Of a stretch of DNA of 64,000 bases, positions 23,679 through 35,904 are shown one piece after another (position 1 is the first letter of the stretch; every line of letters starts with the position of its first letter). Source of the DNA: Aquila chrysaetos chrysaetos (lineage: Eukaryota; Chordata; Aves; Accipitriformes; Accipitridae); contig NW_024470326.1 of the NCBI RefSeq assembly GCF_900496995.4, positions 1-64,000 of the forward strand, written 5' to 3'. The notes beneath the pieces were generated by a model that was not told the DNA's origin, searched no databases, and saw nothing but the letters and a program-made list of their open reading frames with translations. Made by a program: the position numbers and the translations under genes.

Positions 23679-23696
23679 TGGTGACCCCGACGTGAT
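23679..23696 (+). promoter_or_regulatory. Primer-binding site, tRNA-Trp type
   Basis: The 18 bases TGGTGACCCCGACGTGAT match the tRNA-Trp primer-binding site known from avian leukosis/sarcoma-type retroviruses. The site lies two bases after the LTR end, the expected spacing. Confidence 0.92.
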
Positions 23697-23829
23697 GCTG
23701 TAAATAATGCTTGTGACTGTGAGGAGAGCAGTGGAGACGGAGCCCGGCATAGCTTGAGAGCGGCAGGAAGAGCTGCTAGTCCGGACCGATACTTGACACC
23801 TGCAGATAAACAGGTGAGCTGCCGGGAAC

Positions 23830-24414
23830 ATGGGCAGGACCCTCAGTAAAGAGGACGCCGGAATTGTAAATATGTGGAAAGTAATTTTGCAAAAGAGAGG
23901 ACTTAAAGTAGAAGAGTTGATGTTGCGGAAAATGCTCTCATGGGGCAAGCAACACAGATATAAAGCAGATACAGTGACTGCATTTAGTGTGCCTGTGTGG
24001 CAAGGACTCGGGGACAAGCTGTTTGACAGTGCGTCCCGAGGGTCTAAGGAGGCAGCCAGCCTCCTGATGACTTGGCGCCAGCTCCTTGAAACCGTCAAAG
24101 ACATTAAAGAACAAAGGGATAGGATGAAGGAGCCAGACGTCCCTATCGTGGGGGGAGGGCAGTCCTCTCCCACAGAGGACGTGGGGTCTGTTGCCCAGTC
24201 CTCTGGCAGGCGCGCAGGGTGGCCAAAGCCATGGGGCCGACAAAAGAACCCTTTCATTGATGACTCTGATGATGAGCGGCCCTCAGGACATCCTCGGACT
24301 ATTAAAGATAGAACATATAAGCGGCCCCAGGACTTGCTTCCTGGTAGTGACATATGCCGTGCTGAAACGGCAGAGGCGCCGGTTAACCCGTCTGCCTCCC
24401 ACCTTGCTGCCTGA
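23830..24414 (+). pseudogene. gag: gag, matrix and linker part (ERV)
   Basis: Gag builds the virus particle. This frame starts MGRTLSKEDAG, with a Gly2 that could be myristoylated, followed by a matrix-like helical domain (residues about 1-95) and a polar, Pro/Ser-rich linker with an acidic DDSDDE cluster. The frame ends at 24414. The linker continues in another frame to about 24526 and the capsid part opens at 24690, so at least one frameshift separates matrix from capsid. The leader from the PBS to this ATG is about 130 bases. Confidence 0.85.
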
Positions 24415-24689
24415 TTCAGAGGATCAAGAAGGGATGAATAGCACCCCCCCGGGCGCGGGGAGGGGAACAGGGGACCTCATGTCTGTACCCCGCTCTGTCA
24501 GCCGAAACATCAGAGGATTGGGATGATCCCATGGACAATAATATGGGGGATCCTGAATCTGGGGGGTCTGCGGGAACACCGAAGGAGGGACAATTACAGG
24601 GAGGCTCGCGTTGTTGAGGACAGCCCTGTGTCCTTCCGCCGGCTCGATTTACTGTCAGTCCCCACAACCCCCTGAAATTCTGGCAGCAG

Positions 24690-25883
24690 GTGAAAGCTCG
24701 AGCTCTGCAAGAAGGAAAATGGGACCTATCCGAGCAAATTAACGTTCCTGTAACAGCAGGCAACTCTGGTGAAACGAATTTAAGGGGGACTGGGGGAATG
24801 GCTTTCCCTGTGGTATGGGGTGATTCAGGACAAGGAATTATGGATGAACATAGACCATATTCGTGGAAAGTTATACAGGATTTGCAAAAGGCAACTGCAC
24901 AATATGGTCCCAACTCCCCCGCAGTTATGCAATTAATACGCCTATTAACTATGGAAGAAATGACACCTTATGATGTTACTCAAATTGCTCAAATTATTTT
25001 CCAACCTGTGCAATGCACCGTTTTTCGTAGTATCTGGACTCAGAGAGCAGAGGCGCAAGCAGTACGCAATTTGCAGCTTTCACAAACCGATCCACGTTAT
25101 GGTAACGGAGCTGATGTTCTGACTGGGACTGGTCAATTTAATAATCCTCAACATCAGGCTCAATGGCATCCACTTGTATTGGAGCAAGTAAAGACTATTG
25201 GTGTAGAAGCTTTGCTCCGAATGGCGGAGCTGGCGGAGCCTAAGGCAAGATATACCATGATTAAACAGGGGGCTAAAAAGCCGTTTCTGTCATTTGTAGA
25301 GAAATTGATGGGGGCTATAGAGCGGCAGGTATTTGATGCACATATACGAGAAATGCTGGCAAAACAGTTAGCCCGTGACAATGTTAATGCAGATTGTCAA
25401 AAGGTGATTGAGATGCTCCATGGGGATCCAACCCTAGAAGCTATGATTATGGCTTGCGGGAAGGTGGGCTCTGTTGAACACAGAATGTCTGCATTAGCTA
25501 CAGCTATGTCTGCAATGCGTATGTCTAATCAGAAATGTTACTGCTGTGGGCAGGCTGGACATGTCAAGGCTAACTGTCCCGCTAAACATAGAAAAGGAGG
25601 AGCCGGGCAGGTGGCCGTGGGAGCAACTACATGTCTTAAGTGCGGAAAGCTGGGACACTTTGCAAAGCAATGTAAATCTAAATTTCATGCTAACGGTCAA
25701 CCCCTCCAGTCAGGAAACGGCATAAAGAGCATGATGGGGCGCGTGCAGACACGAATGCCCTACCACTCCAGCAACCCCTTTCTGGTACAACAGCCAGCGC
25801 AGACACCACAAGCCTTTGTGACAAGTTATGGGGACAAACCCAAGGAGCAGCCGGGATGGATGTATGCACCGCCCACACAGTAA
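24690..25883 (+). pseudogene. gag: gag, capsid and nucleocapsid part (ERV)
   Basis: A 397-codon open frame. The mature capsid probably begins near the FPVVWGD motif. An ATAQYGPNSP motif in the N-terminal domain, a major homology region with the IKQGAKKPFLSFVEKL motif, and two CCHC zinc knuckles (Cys/Cys/His/Cys in CYCCGQAGHVKANC and CLKCGKLGHFAKQC) give the standard capsid-nucleocapsid order. The open frame is long for a fossil, so capsid-nucleocapsid is well preserved. It lacks its matrix in frame, so no full Gag is encoded. Its last codons overlap the next frame. Confidence 0.92.
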
Positions 25884-26491
25884 CTTTATCTACCCCAGGA
25901 GTGCATAAAGTGCCCCTGGAAGCCTGGGGACCAATTGGTAAAGGATTAAGTGCCTTACTAATAGGACAATCAAGTAGTACTTTGCAAGGGTTAATGGTGC
26001 CTGTGGGAGTTATTGATGCTGATTATCACGGGCAAATATGTGCAATAGTATCTACTGCAACGCCTCCAGTCACTATAAAAGGAGGCACACGAATTGCTCA
26101 ACTCGTACCATTTATGAGCTGTGTGCCTGCAACAGAACAGGTAATTCGTGGTACTCAAGGTTTTGGGTCCACTGGAAAGCTGCAGGTATTTTGGTTGCAA
26201 TGCATTATGGAAAGCAGGCCACAAATGACCTGTACCCTCACTATGGCAAATGCATCCCCATCACAGATAAAATTGATAGGTTTGCTGGACTCTGGGGCTA
26301 ATATGACCATCATAGCACAGCGTAACTGGCCCTCCTCATGGCCATTAGTTGTAAATGCGGAAGGAGTGTTGGGTGTAGGTGGAGTTTCAAATAGTTTTAT
26401 TGCAGCAAAACCTGTGCTAATAAGCAACCCAGAGGGACAGAAAGCCACTGTGAAGCCATATGTATTAGTTTCTTCTTTTCTGTTCTATTAA
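25856..26491 (+). pseudogene. pro: dUTPase-protease (pro), truncated (ERV)
   Basis: It overlaps the end of gag in a different frame, as expected for a gag-pro ribosomal frameshift. The first ~125 codons resemble retroviral dUTPase (hydrolyses dUTP), with a GLSALLIG segment, a VGVIDADYHG motif, a GTRIAQLV motif and the glycine-rich GTQGFGSTG at the C-terminus. An aspartic protease follows, with active-site LLDSGAN at about 26282-26302. The protease C-terminal half is cut short, and the last codons (after about 26478) come from the adjoining ERVL-type LTR. Confidence 0.9.
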
Positions 26492-26621
26492 ACTGTTCTT
26501 ATCACAACCCGTGGGTTTTGCTTCTTTTTTCCCGATTTTCTCCCCCATCCCACTGGGTCGGGGGGGGAGTGACTGAGTGGCTGCGTGGTGCTTAGTTGCT
26601 GGTTGGGGTTAAACCACGACA
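26479..26621 (+). mobile_element. U5 end of an ERVL-type LTR, truncated
   Basis: It reads AACTGTTCTTATCACAACCC, then TTTTCCCGATTTTCTCCCCC and ends GGTTAAACCACGACA at 26621, the 3' end of the LTR family also seen at 51131-51579. The 5' part of the LTR is gone and is replaced by the protease gene, so a deletion or recombination joined the two elements. The minisatellite begins at the next base. Confidence 0.82.
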
Positions 26622-29600
26622 GTGGGGTAGACCTGTCCTCCCTACCCACGCGGGCATGGTAGACCTGACCTTCCTACTAGTAAAGGAAGGGTAGATCTGG
26701 CCTCCCTACCGGTATGGAATAGACTGGCCCCCTACGGTGCGGGGTCGAGCTGCCCTCCCTAGCAGCGTGGGCAGGGTAGACCTGGCCTCCCTACTGGCGC
26801 GGACTGGGGTCGACCTGGCCTCCCTGCTGGCAATGTTTGGCTAGACCAGGCCTCCCTGCTGGTGCAGGTGGGGTAGACCTGGCCTCCCTATCGGTAAGGG
26901 AGGGGTCGAACTGGCCTCCTGACTGGCAAGGGCGGGGGAGACCTGGCCTCCCTACCAGCAAGGGCGGGGTAGAACTTGCCTCCGTACCCACGTGGGTGGG
27001 GTTGTCCTGGCCTCTGTATCGGTGTGGGGTGGGTAGACCTCGCCTCCCTACCGGCACAAGCGGGGTAGACCTGGCCTTCCTACCGGGGCGGATGGGGTAG
27101 ACCTGGCCTCCCTATCGGTAAGGCAGAGGTGGAACTGGCCTCCCTGCTGGCGTGGGCGGGGTAGACCTGGCATCCCTGCTGGCAATGGTTGTGGAAGACC
27201 AGTCCTCACTACCCGCACAGGCAGGGTAGACCAGACCACCCTGCAGGTGCTTGTGGGGTAGACCTGGCCTCCCTACGAGTAAGGGAGGTGTAGATCTGGC
27301 TTCCCTACATGCACGGGGGCGTAGACCTGGCTTTCTACCGGCACAGGCAGGGTAGACATGGCCTCCCTACTGGTAAGGGAGGCGTAGACGTGGCCTGTGT
27401 ACCGGCACAGGTTGGGTAGATCTGGCCTCCTAACGGGCATGGGGTGGGTAGACCTGGCCTCCCTACTGGTGCGGGCGGTGTAGACCTGGCCTCCCTACCA
27501 GGGCTAATGGGGTAGACCTGGCCTCCTTACTCATGCTAATGTGGTAGACCTGGCCTCCTTACCTGCGTGGGTGTGGTAGACCTGGTCTCCCTACTAGTAA
27601 GGGAGGTGTAGATCTGGACTCCCTACCCGCACGGCAACATAGACCTGGCTTCCCTTATGTTGCAGGGGGGGAAGACCTGGCCTCCCTACCTGCGCTAATG
27701 GGGTAGAGCTGGACTTCCTACCCGCGCGGGCGTGGTAGACCTGGCCTCCCTACTAGTAAGGGAGAGGTAGACTTGGCCTCCGTACCGGCGCAGGCGGGTA
27801 GACCTGGCCTCACTACCTGGGCGGATGGAGTAGACCTGGCCTCCCTGCCCGAGCTTTTGGGGTAGACATGGCCTCCCTTCCGGCGAGGACGGGGTCGACC
27901 TGGCCTCCCTATCGGTAAGGGCAGGGTAGACCTGGCGTCTCTACCAGCATGGACGGGGTTGTCCTGGCCTCTGTATCAGTGTGGGCGGGGTAGACCTGGC
28001 CTCCCTACTCACGGGCAGGGTAGAACTTACCTCCATACCTACGTGGGCGGGGTTGTCCCGGCCTCCGTATCTGTGTGGTTTTGGTAGACCTCGCCTCCCT
28101 ACCGGCACAGGCAGGGTGGACCTGGCCTCCCTACTGGCGCGGGCAGGGTAGAGCTGACCTCCCTACCCACAGGTGCGGACGGGGTTGACCTGGCCTCCAT
28201 ATCGGCGTGGGCAGGGTATACCTCGCTTCCCTATCAGCGCGGGAAGGGTGGATGTGGCCTCTCTAACCGTAAGTAAGGGGTAGACCAGGCCTCCATACCT
28301 GCTTGGGAGGGGTAGACCGGGCCTCCCTACCAGCAATGGTGGGGTAGACCTGGCCTCCCTACTGACAAGGGCGGGGTAAACCTGGCCTCACTACCTGCGT
28401 GGGCGTGGTAGACCTGGCCTCCCTACTAGTAAGGAAGGGGTAGACTTGGCCTCCGTACCGGCGCAGGCGGGTAGACCTGGCCTCCCTACCCGGGCGTATG
28501 GGGTAGACCTGAACTCCCTACCGGTGCGGGGGCGTAGACCTGGCCTCCCTACTGCCGGGGGGGTTGTAGGCCTGGCCTCCCTACTGGCGCCGGCGGGGCA
28601 GACCTGGCCTCTCTATTGGCGTGGGCAGGGTAGACCTGGCTTCCCTACCCACGCTAATGGGGTAGACCTTGCCACTGTACCAGCAAGGGCAGGGAAGACC
28701 TGCCCTCCCTCCCAGCGCGGATGGGGTAGACCTGGCCTCCCTACCACCGTGGGCTGGGTAGACCTGGTCTCTGTACCGGCATGGGCCACGCAGACCTGGA
28801 CTCCCTGCTGGCAATGGTTGGGTAGACCAGGACTCCCTGCCAGCACCGGTGTGGTAGACAAGGCCTCACTACCTGCATGGGCAGGCTAGACCAGACCACC
28901 CTGCTGGCGCTTGAGGGGTAGACCTGGCCTTCCTACCCGACCGGGCGGGGTAGACATTGCCTCCGTACCCACGTGGTCGGGGTTGTCCTGGCCTCCGTAT
29001 CTGTGTGGTTTGGGTAGACCTCGCCTCCCTACCAGCACAAGCAGGGTAGACCTGTCCTCCCTACTGGCGCGGGGTGGGTAGACCTGGCATCCGTACTGGC
29101 AAGGGTGGGGTAGAACTGTCCTCCCTACCTTCGCGGGCGGGGCAGAACTTGCCTCCGTACCCACGTGCGTGGGGTTGTCCTGCCCTCTGTATCGGTGTGG
29201 GGTAGGTAGACCTGGCCTCCCTATTGGCGTGGGCAGGGTAGACCTGGCCTCCCTACACTCACGGACAGGGTAGACCTGGCCTCCCTACACTCACGGAAAG
29301 GGTAGACCTGGCCTCCCTATCGCGTGGGGAGGGTAGACCTGGCCTCCCTACTGGTGCGGGCAGGGTAGACATGGGATCCCTTCCGGGGCGGACGGGGTAG
29401 ACCGGGCCTCCCTACTGGCGCGGGCGCCGTACACCTGGCCTCCCTACTGGCATGGGCGAGGTAGACCTGGCCTCCCTGCTGGCGATGGTTGGGTAGACCA
29501 AGCCGACCTACTGGCGCAGGCGGGTAGACCTAGCCTCCCTACCAGCATAGGCAGTGTAGACGTGGGCTGACTACCAGCACAGGCAGGGTAGATCTGGCCT

Positions 29601-32600
29601 CCCTACTGGCGTGGGGTGGGTAGACCTGGCCTCCCTATTGGCGCGGGCAGGGTAGACCTGGCCTCCCTACTAGTAAAGGGAGGTGTAGATCTGGCCTCCT
29701 TACCCACGCGGGCGCGTAGATATGGCTTCCTACCTGCGCAGGCGGGGTAGACATGGCCTCCCTTCTGGGGCGGATGGGGTAGACCTGGCCTCCTTACCCA
29801 CACTAAAGGGGTAGACCTGGCCTCCCTACCTGCGCGGGCGTGGTAGACCGGGCCTCCCTACTAGTAAGGGAGGGGTAGACTTGGCCTCCGTACCGGCGCG
29901 GGCGGGTAGACCAGGCCTCCCTACCCGGGTGGATGGGGTAGACCAGGCCTCCCTATTGGTAAGGCAGAGGTAGAACTGGCCTCCCCACTGGCGTGGGTGG
30001 GGTAGAACTGGCCTCCCTACTGTCGCGGTGGCGTAGACCTGGCCTTCGTACCTGTGCGGGTGCTTAGACCTAGCCTCCCTACCCGCGCTAATTGGGTAGA
30101 GCTGGCCTCCCTCCCGCGCGGTCGTGGTACACCTGGCCTCCCTACTAGTAAGGGAGGTGTAGATCTGGCCTCCCTACCCACGTGGGGGTGTAGACATGGC
30201 TTCCTACCAGCGCAGCGGGGGTAGACATGGCCTCCCTATGAGTTAGGGAGGGGAAGACTTGGGTTCCGTACCGGCGCAGGCGGGGTAGACCTGGCCTCCC
30301 TACCAGGGCGGATGGGATAGACCTGGCCTCCCTACTAGTAAGGGAGGGTAGAACTGGCCTCCCTACTGGTGTGGGTGGGGTAGACCTGGCCTCCCTACCT
30401 GTGCAGGGGCTTACACCTGGCCTCCCTACTGGCGTGGGCGGGGTAGACATGGCCTCCCTACACACAGGCGGGGTAGAACTTGCCTCCATATTCACGTGAG
30501 CAGGGCTGTCCTGGCCTCCGTATCAGTGTGGGGTGGGTAGACCTGGCTTCCCTACTGGGGTGGGTGGGGTAGACCTGGCCCCTCTATCACGCGGGTGAGC
30601 TAGACCTGGCCTCCGTACCGGCACAGGCAGTGTAGACTTGGCTTCCCTACTGGCGTGGGCGGGGTAGATCTGGCCTCCCTACCCACAGGGGCGGGGTAGA
30701 TCTGGCCTCCCTACCCGCACAGCCATGGTAGACCTGGCCTCCCTACTAGTATGGAAGGTGTAGATCTGGCCTCCCTACCCACGCGGGGGCGTAGACTTGG
30801 CTTCCTACCGGCGCAGGCAGGGTAGGCCTGGCCTCCCTACCCACAGGGGCAGGGTAGATCTGGCCTCCCTACCGGTTAGGGAGGGGTAGGCTTGGCATCC
30901 GTACCGGTGCAGGCAGGGTAGACCTGTCCTCCCTACCCGCCCAGGCTTGGTACACCTGGCCTCCCTACTAGCAAGGGAGGGGTAGAACTGGCCTCTCTAC
31001 CGGCGTGGGTGGGGTACCTGACCTCCCTACCTATGCGGGGGTGTAGACCTGGCCTCCCTACTGGCGCGGGCGGTGTAGACATGGCCTCCCTACCGGCGCC
31101 GGCGGGGTAGGCATAGCCTCCCTACAGGCGCAGGTATGGTAGACCTGGCCTCCCTAACGGGGCAGATGGGGTAGACCTGACCTCCTTACCCGCGCCAATG
31201 GGCTAGACCTGGCCTCCTTACCCACGCTAATGGGGTAGACCTGGCCTCCCTACCTGCACAGGCGTGGTAGACCTTGCCACTATACCAGCAAGGGCACAGA
31301 AGACCTGCCCTCCCTACTGGCATGGACGGGGTTGACCTGGCCTCCATATGGGCGTGGGCAGGGTAGACCTGGCTTCCCTACCGGCGCGGGCGGGGCAGAT
31401 GTGGCGTCTCTAACCGTAAGTACGTGGTAGACCAGGCCTCCATACCTGCGCGGATGGGAAAGACCGGGCCTCACTACCAGCAAAGGTGGGATAGACCTGG
31501 CCTCCCTACTGACAAGGGCAGTGTAGACCTGGCTTCCCTACGCTTACAGACAGGGTAGACCTGGCCTCCCTATCACGTGGATAGTTTTGACCTGGCCTCC
31601 CTACTCGCGCGGGGGCATAGCCCTGGCCTCCCTACCCGCGCGGGGGCATAGCCCTGGCCTCCCTACCTGTGCGGGGGCTTAGACCTGGCCTCCCTACTGG
31701 CGCCGGCAGGGTCGACCTGGCCTCCCTACCTGCGTGATGGAGTAGACCTAGCCTCCCTACCTGCGCTAATGGGGTAGAACTGGCCTCCCTACCAGCGTGG
31801 GCGGGGTAGACCTGGCCTCCCTACTGGCACAGGCAGCGTAGACCTGGCCTCCCTACTGTCGCGGGTGGGGTAGACCTGGCCTCTCTATCACGCGGGTGAG
31901 CTACACCTGGCCTCCGTACCAGCGCAGGTGGGGTAGACCTGGCCTCCCTACTAGTAAGGGAGGTGTAGATCTGGCCTCCCTACCCACGCAGGCGCGTAGA
32001 CTTGGCTTCCTACCCGCGCAGGCGGGGTAGACATGGCCTCCCTACCCGTTAGGGAGGGGTAGGCTTGGGATCCGTACTAGCGCAGGCGGAGTAGACCTGT
32101 CCTCCCTACCTACGCAGGCTTGGTAGACCTGGCCTCCCTACTAGTAAGGGAGGGGTAGAACTGGCCTCCCTACCGGCGTGGGCGGGGTACACCTGGCTTC
32201 CCTACCTGCGCGGGCGGAGTGGATGTGGCCTCTCTAACCGTAAGTAAGTGGTAGACTAGGCCTCCATACCTGCGCGGGCGGGGTAGACCTGGCCTCCCTA
32301 CTGACAAGGGCGGGGTACACCTGGCCTCCCTACTGACAAGGGCGGGGTACACCTGGCCTCCCTACCCACAGGGGCGGGGTAGACCTGGCCTCCCTACGCT
32401 CACGGACAGGGTAGACCTGGCCTCCCTATCACGCGGATGGTTTAGACCTGGCCTCCCTACCTGTGCTGCAGCGTAGACCTGGCCTCCATACCGGTGCAGA
32501 TGGGGTAGACCTGGCCTCCTTACCCGTGCTGATGGGGTAGACCTGGCCTCTCTACCTGCGTGGGCATGCTAGACCTGGCCTCCCTACTAGTAAGGGAGGT

Positions 32601-33505
32601 GTAGATCTGGACTCCTTACCCGCGTGGCAGCGTAGACCTGGCCACCGTACCTGAGCTAACTGGGTCAAATTGGACTTCCTACCTGCGCCGGCCTGGTAGA
32701 CCTGGCCTACCCACTAGTAAGGGATTGGTAACTTGGCCTCCGTACCGGCACAGGCAGGTAGACCTGGCCTCCCTACCAGCGTGGGCAGGGTAGACCTGGC
32801 CTCCCTACCTGCTCGGGAGGATTTGACTTGGCATCCCTACTAGCGCGGGTGAGGTAGACCTGGCCTCCCAGCTGGCAATGGTTGGCAAGACCAGGCCTCC
32901 CTGCCGGTGCCAGTGCAGTAGACCAGGCCTCCCTGCTGGCACCGGTGGGTAGACCAGGCCTCTCTACTGGCTCAGGCGGGTAGACCTAGCCTCCCTACTG
33001 GCACAGGCAGGGTAGACCTGGGCTGCTTACCGGCACAGGAAGGGTAGACTTGGCCTCCCTACCGGCGTGGATTGGGTAGACCTGGCCTCCCTACCGGCAA
33101 GGGTGGGGTAGACCTGGCCTGCCTACCCGTGCGGGCTGGATAGAACTTGCCTCCATACCCACGTGGGCGGGGTTGTCTTTGTCTCCGTATTGGTGTGGGG
33201 TGTGTAGACCTGGCCTCCCTACTGGCGTTAGGCGGGTAGACCTAGCCTCCCTACTGGCACAGGCAGGGTAAATGTGGGATGCTTACCAGCAAAGGCAGGG
33301 TAGACCTGCCCTCCCTACCGGCGTGGGTTGGGTAGACCTGGCCTCCCTACTGGCAAGGGTGGGGTAGACCTGGCCTGCCTACCCATGCGGGCTGGATAGA
33401 ACTTGCCTCCATACCCACGTGGGCGGGGTTGTCTTTGCCTCCGTATCGGTGTGGGGTGTGTAGACCTGGCCTCCCTACTGGCGTGGGCGGGGTAGAAATG
33501 GCCTC
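26622..33505 (+). repeat. Minisatellite domain 1, ~32 bp unit
   Basis: A 6.9 kb GC-rich array of imperfect units of about 31-33 bases centred on GGTAGACCTGGCCTCCCTAC plus a variable CGGCGCGGGCGG-like tail, roughly 210 copies by length. Variant units recur in set combinations: a block beginning ACTAGTAAGGGAGGTGTAG near 27276, 27595, 29669, 30144, 31951 and 32587, and a block with GCCTCCGTACCCACGTGGG near 26980, 28965, 29150 and elsewhere. This is higher-order structure, with unit types shuffled in groups. Open frames of up to 147 codons arise only because 33-base units keep frame, giving repeats like VGRPGLP. I do not regard them as genes. Confidence 0.95.
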
Positions 33506-35878
33506 TGTAACCATGGCGGTGGGGTAGACCTGGCGTCCCGACCTCATCCTCCCGGTTAGTACCGTTACCCCTACTGGTACTCCAGGGTAGTAACAGTACC
33601 CCTGCTGGTACGCCTGGTTACACCTGCTGTCCCTAATTGTCCTCCAGGCTAGACCTGGCCTCCCTACCCTGGCGTCCCCTACCTGATCCTCCAGGGTACT
33701 ACTGGTACCCTTAGTGGTACTCAAGGGTAGTACCGATACCCCCACTCGTACTCCAGGGTAGCACTGGTAACCCCACCCCCGAGTACTTGGGGGTAGTACC
33801 GATACCCCTACTGGTACAACTGCTGTCCCTGCTGTCGTGCAGCGGTAGACACGCCCTCCCTACCTGACCATCTGGCGTCAGCCTCGTATCCCTACCTGAT
33901 GCTCCAGGGTACACCTGGCCACTATACCGTTGCCGGCGAGGTAGACCTGGCCTCCCTAAAGGCGCGGGCGCCTGCTGGTACCATGGGTACACCTGCTGTC
34001 CCTACTGGCACTCCGGGCTAGACCTGGCCTGCCTATCTGATGATCCGAGATTGGCCAGGCGTCCCTATGTGACGCTCTGGGGTAGTACCGGTACCCCTAC
34101 TTGTACTCCGGGGTACACCTGGAGTCACAATGGGCATGTAGGGGTAGACCTGCCCTCCCTACCCGACCCTCTGTGGTAGGCCTCGTATCCCTACCTGATG
34201 CTCCAGGGTACACGTGGCCACCCTACCGGCGCTGCCAAGGTAGACATGGCCTCCCTGCTGGCACTGGTGGGGTACATCTGGCCTCACTGCCGGTGCTTGC
34301 GGGGTAGACCTGGCCTCCCTACTAGCAAGCACGGGGTTGACCTGGCCTCCCTAACCAAGGGAGTGGGGTAGACCTGGAGTCCCGACCTCATCCTCCCGAG
34401 TAGCACCTTTTCCCCTACTAGTACCCCAGGGTAGTACCAGTACCCCTACTGGTACCCCGGGGTTCACCTGCTGTCTCTACTGGCGCACTGGGTTAAACCT
34501 GGCCTCCCAAGAGCAAGCACGGAGTTGACCTGGCCTCCCTAACCATGGGGGTAGGGTAGACCTGGCGTCCCGGCCTCATCCTCCCGGGTATTACCGTTAC
34601 CCCTACTGGTACTCCAGTGTAGTAGCAGTACCCCTGATGGTACCCCAGGATACACCTGCTTTCCCTACTGGCACACTGGGTTAGACCTGGCCCACCTACC
34701 TGCAAGCGCGAGGTTTAAATGGCCTCTCTACCGGTGCTGGCGGGGTAGACCTGGCCTCCCTAACCATGGCGGTGGGGTAGACCTGGCGTGCCTACCTCAT
34801 CCTCCCGGGTTGCACCGTTACCCCTACTGGTACTCCAGGGTAGTACCACTACCGCTAATGTTACCCCAGTGTACAGCTGCTGTCCCTACTGGCGTTCCGG
34901 GCCAGACCTGGCCTCCCTACCTGAAGCTCCGGGCTCGGCCTGGCGTCCCTACCTGATGCTCCAGGGTAGTACCGATGCTCATGCTGGTATTCCGGGGTAA
35001 ACCTGGCATCACAATGGGCGTGCGGGGGTCGACCTGCCCTCCCTCCCTCCCCTCTGGCATCGGCCTGTACCCCTACCTGATGCTCCAGGTAGGCCTGGCG
35101 TCCCTACCCGCACGGACAGGGTAGACCTGGCCTCCCTACCTGACCATCGCGGGTAGGCCTGGAGTCCCTTCCAGACGCTCTGGGGTAGTAGCAGTACCCT
35201 TACTGGTATTCCAGGGTAGTAGCGGTACCCCTGCTCGTACCCCGGGGTACACCTGCTGTCCCTACTGGTGCTCCAGGCTAGACCTGGCCTCCCTACCCAT
35301 GAGGATGGGGTAGACCTGGCATCCCCTACCTGATCCTCCGGGGTACTACCGGTACCCTTACTAGTACTCCAGGGTAGTACCGATACCCCCACTAGTACTC
35401 CTGGGTAGCACCGGTAACCCCCCCCCGGCTACTTGGGGGTAGTACTGATACCCCAACTTGTACTCTGGGATACAACTGCTGTCCCTGCTGGCTCCCGGTG
35501 GTAGACCCACCCTCCCTGCCTGACCCTCTGGGGTAGGTTTTGTATCCCTGCCTGATGCTATGGGGTAGACCTGGCCACCCTACCAGCGCTAGCGAGGTAG
35601 ACCTAGCCTCCCATACAGCGCGGGCGTAGTAGACCTGGCCTTCCTGCTGGCGCCAGTGGGTTAGACCTGGCCTCCCTACTGGTGCTTACGGGGTAGACCT
35701 GGCCTCCCTACCAGCAAGCGCCGGGTTGACCTGGCCTCCCTAACCATGGGGGTGGGGTAGACCTGGCATCCCGACCTTATCCTCCCGAGTAGCACCTTTT
35801 GCCCTACTGGTACTCCAGGGTAGTAGCGGTAACCCTGCTGGTACCCTGGGGTACACCTGCTGTCCCTACTAGTGTTCC
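33506..35878 (+). repeat. Minisatellite domain 2, compound higher-order units
   Basis: The domain 1 unit continues but is interleaved with a second unit type rich in GTAC (for example AGTACCGGTACCCCTACTGG and CCTCATCCTCCCGG). The landmark CATCCTCCCG occurs near 33545, 34390, 34575 and 34800, with a variant near 35777. A longer stretch from about 33688 to 34000 recurs at about 35330 to 35620, implying a higher-order repeat of about 1.4-1.6 kb. The 10-base palindrome GTACCGGTAC recurs. The array ends at about 35878, just before CR1. Confidence 0.9.
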
Positions 35879-35904
35879 GTTCATTTCTTTCTCCTTTATA
35901 CTCA

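Larger units (their letters stand above)
23395..26478 (+). mobile_element. ERV 5' half: LTR, PBS, gag, dUTPase-protease
   Basis: An ordered 5' half of a provirus: LTR, tRNA-Trp-type PBS, leader, gag with two zinc knuckles, then an overlapping dUTPase-protease frame. It stops within or just after the protease at about 26478, where the U5 end of an unrelated ERVL-type LTR follows directly. RT, integrase, env and the 3' LTR are missing. The tRNA-Trp PBS is typical of alpharetroviruses, whereas a dUTPase fused ahead of protease is typical of betaretroviruses. Confidence 0.88.

Noticed and set aside
26837..35392. Many open frames of 60-147 codons in the minisatellite, encoding repeats such as VGRPGLP
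   Set aside because: They arise on both strands in several frames from 33-base units, have no start-region signals and break wherever unit length changes. A satellite origin explains them fully.
26622..35878. CRISPR-like array
   Set aside because: Units are contiguous and imperfect, without unique spacers of constant length, and the DNA is vertebrate.
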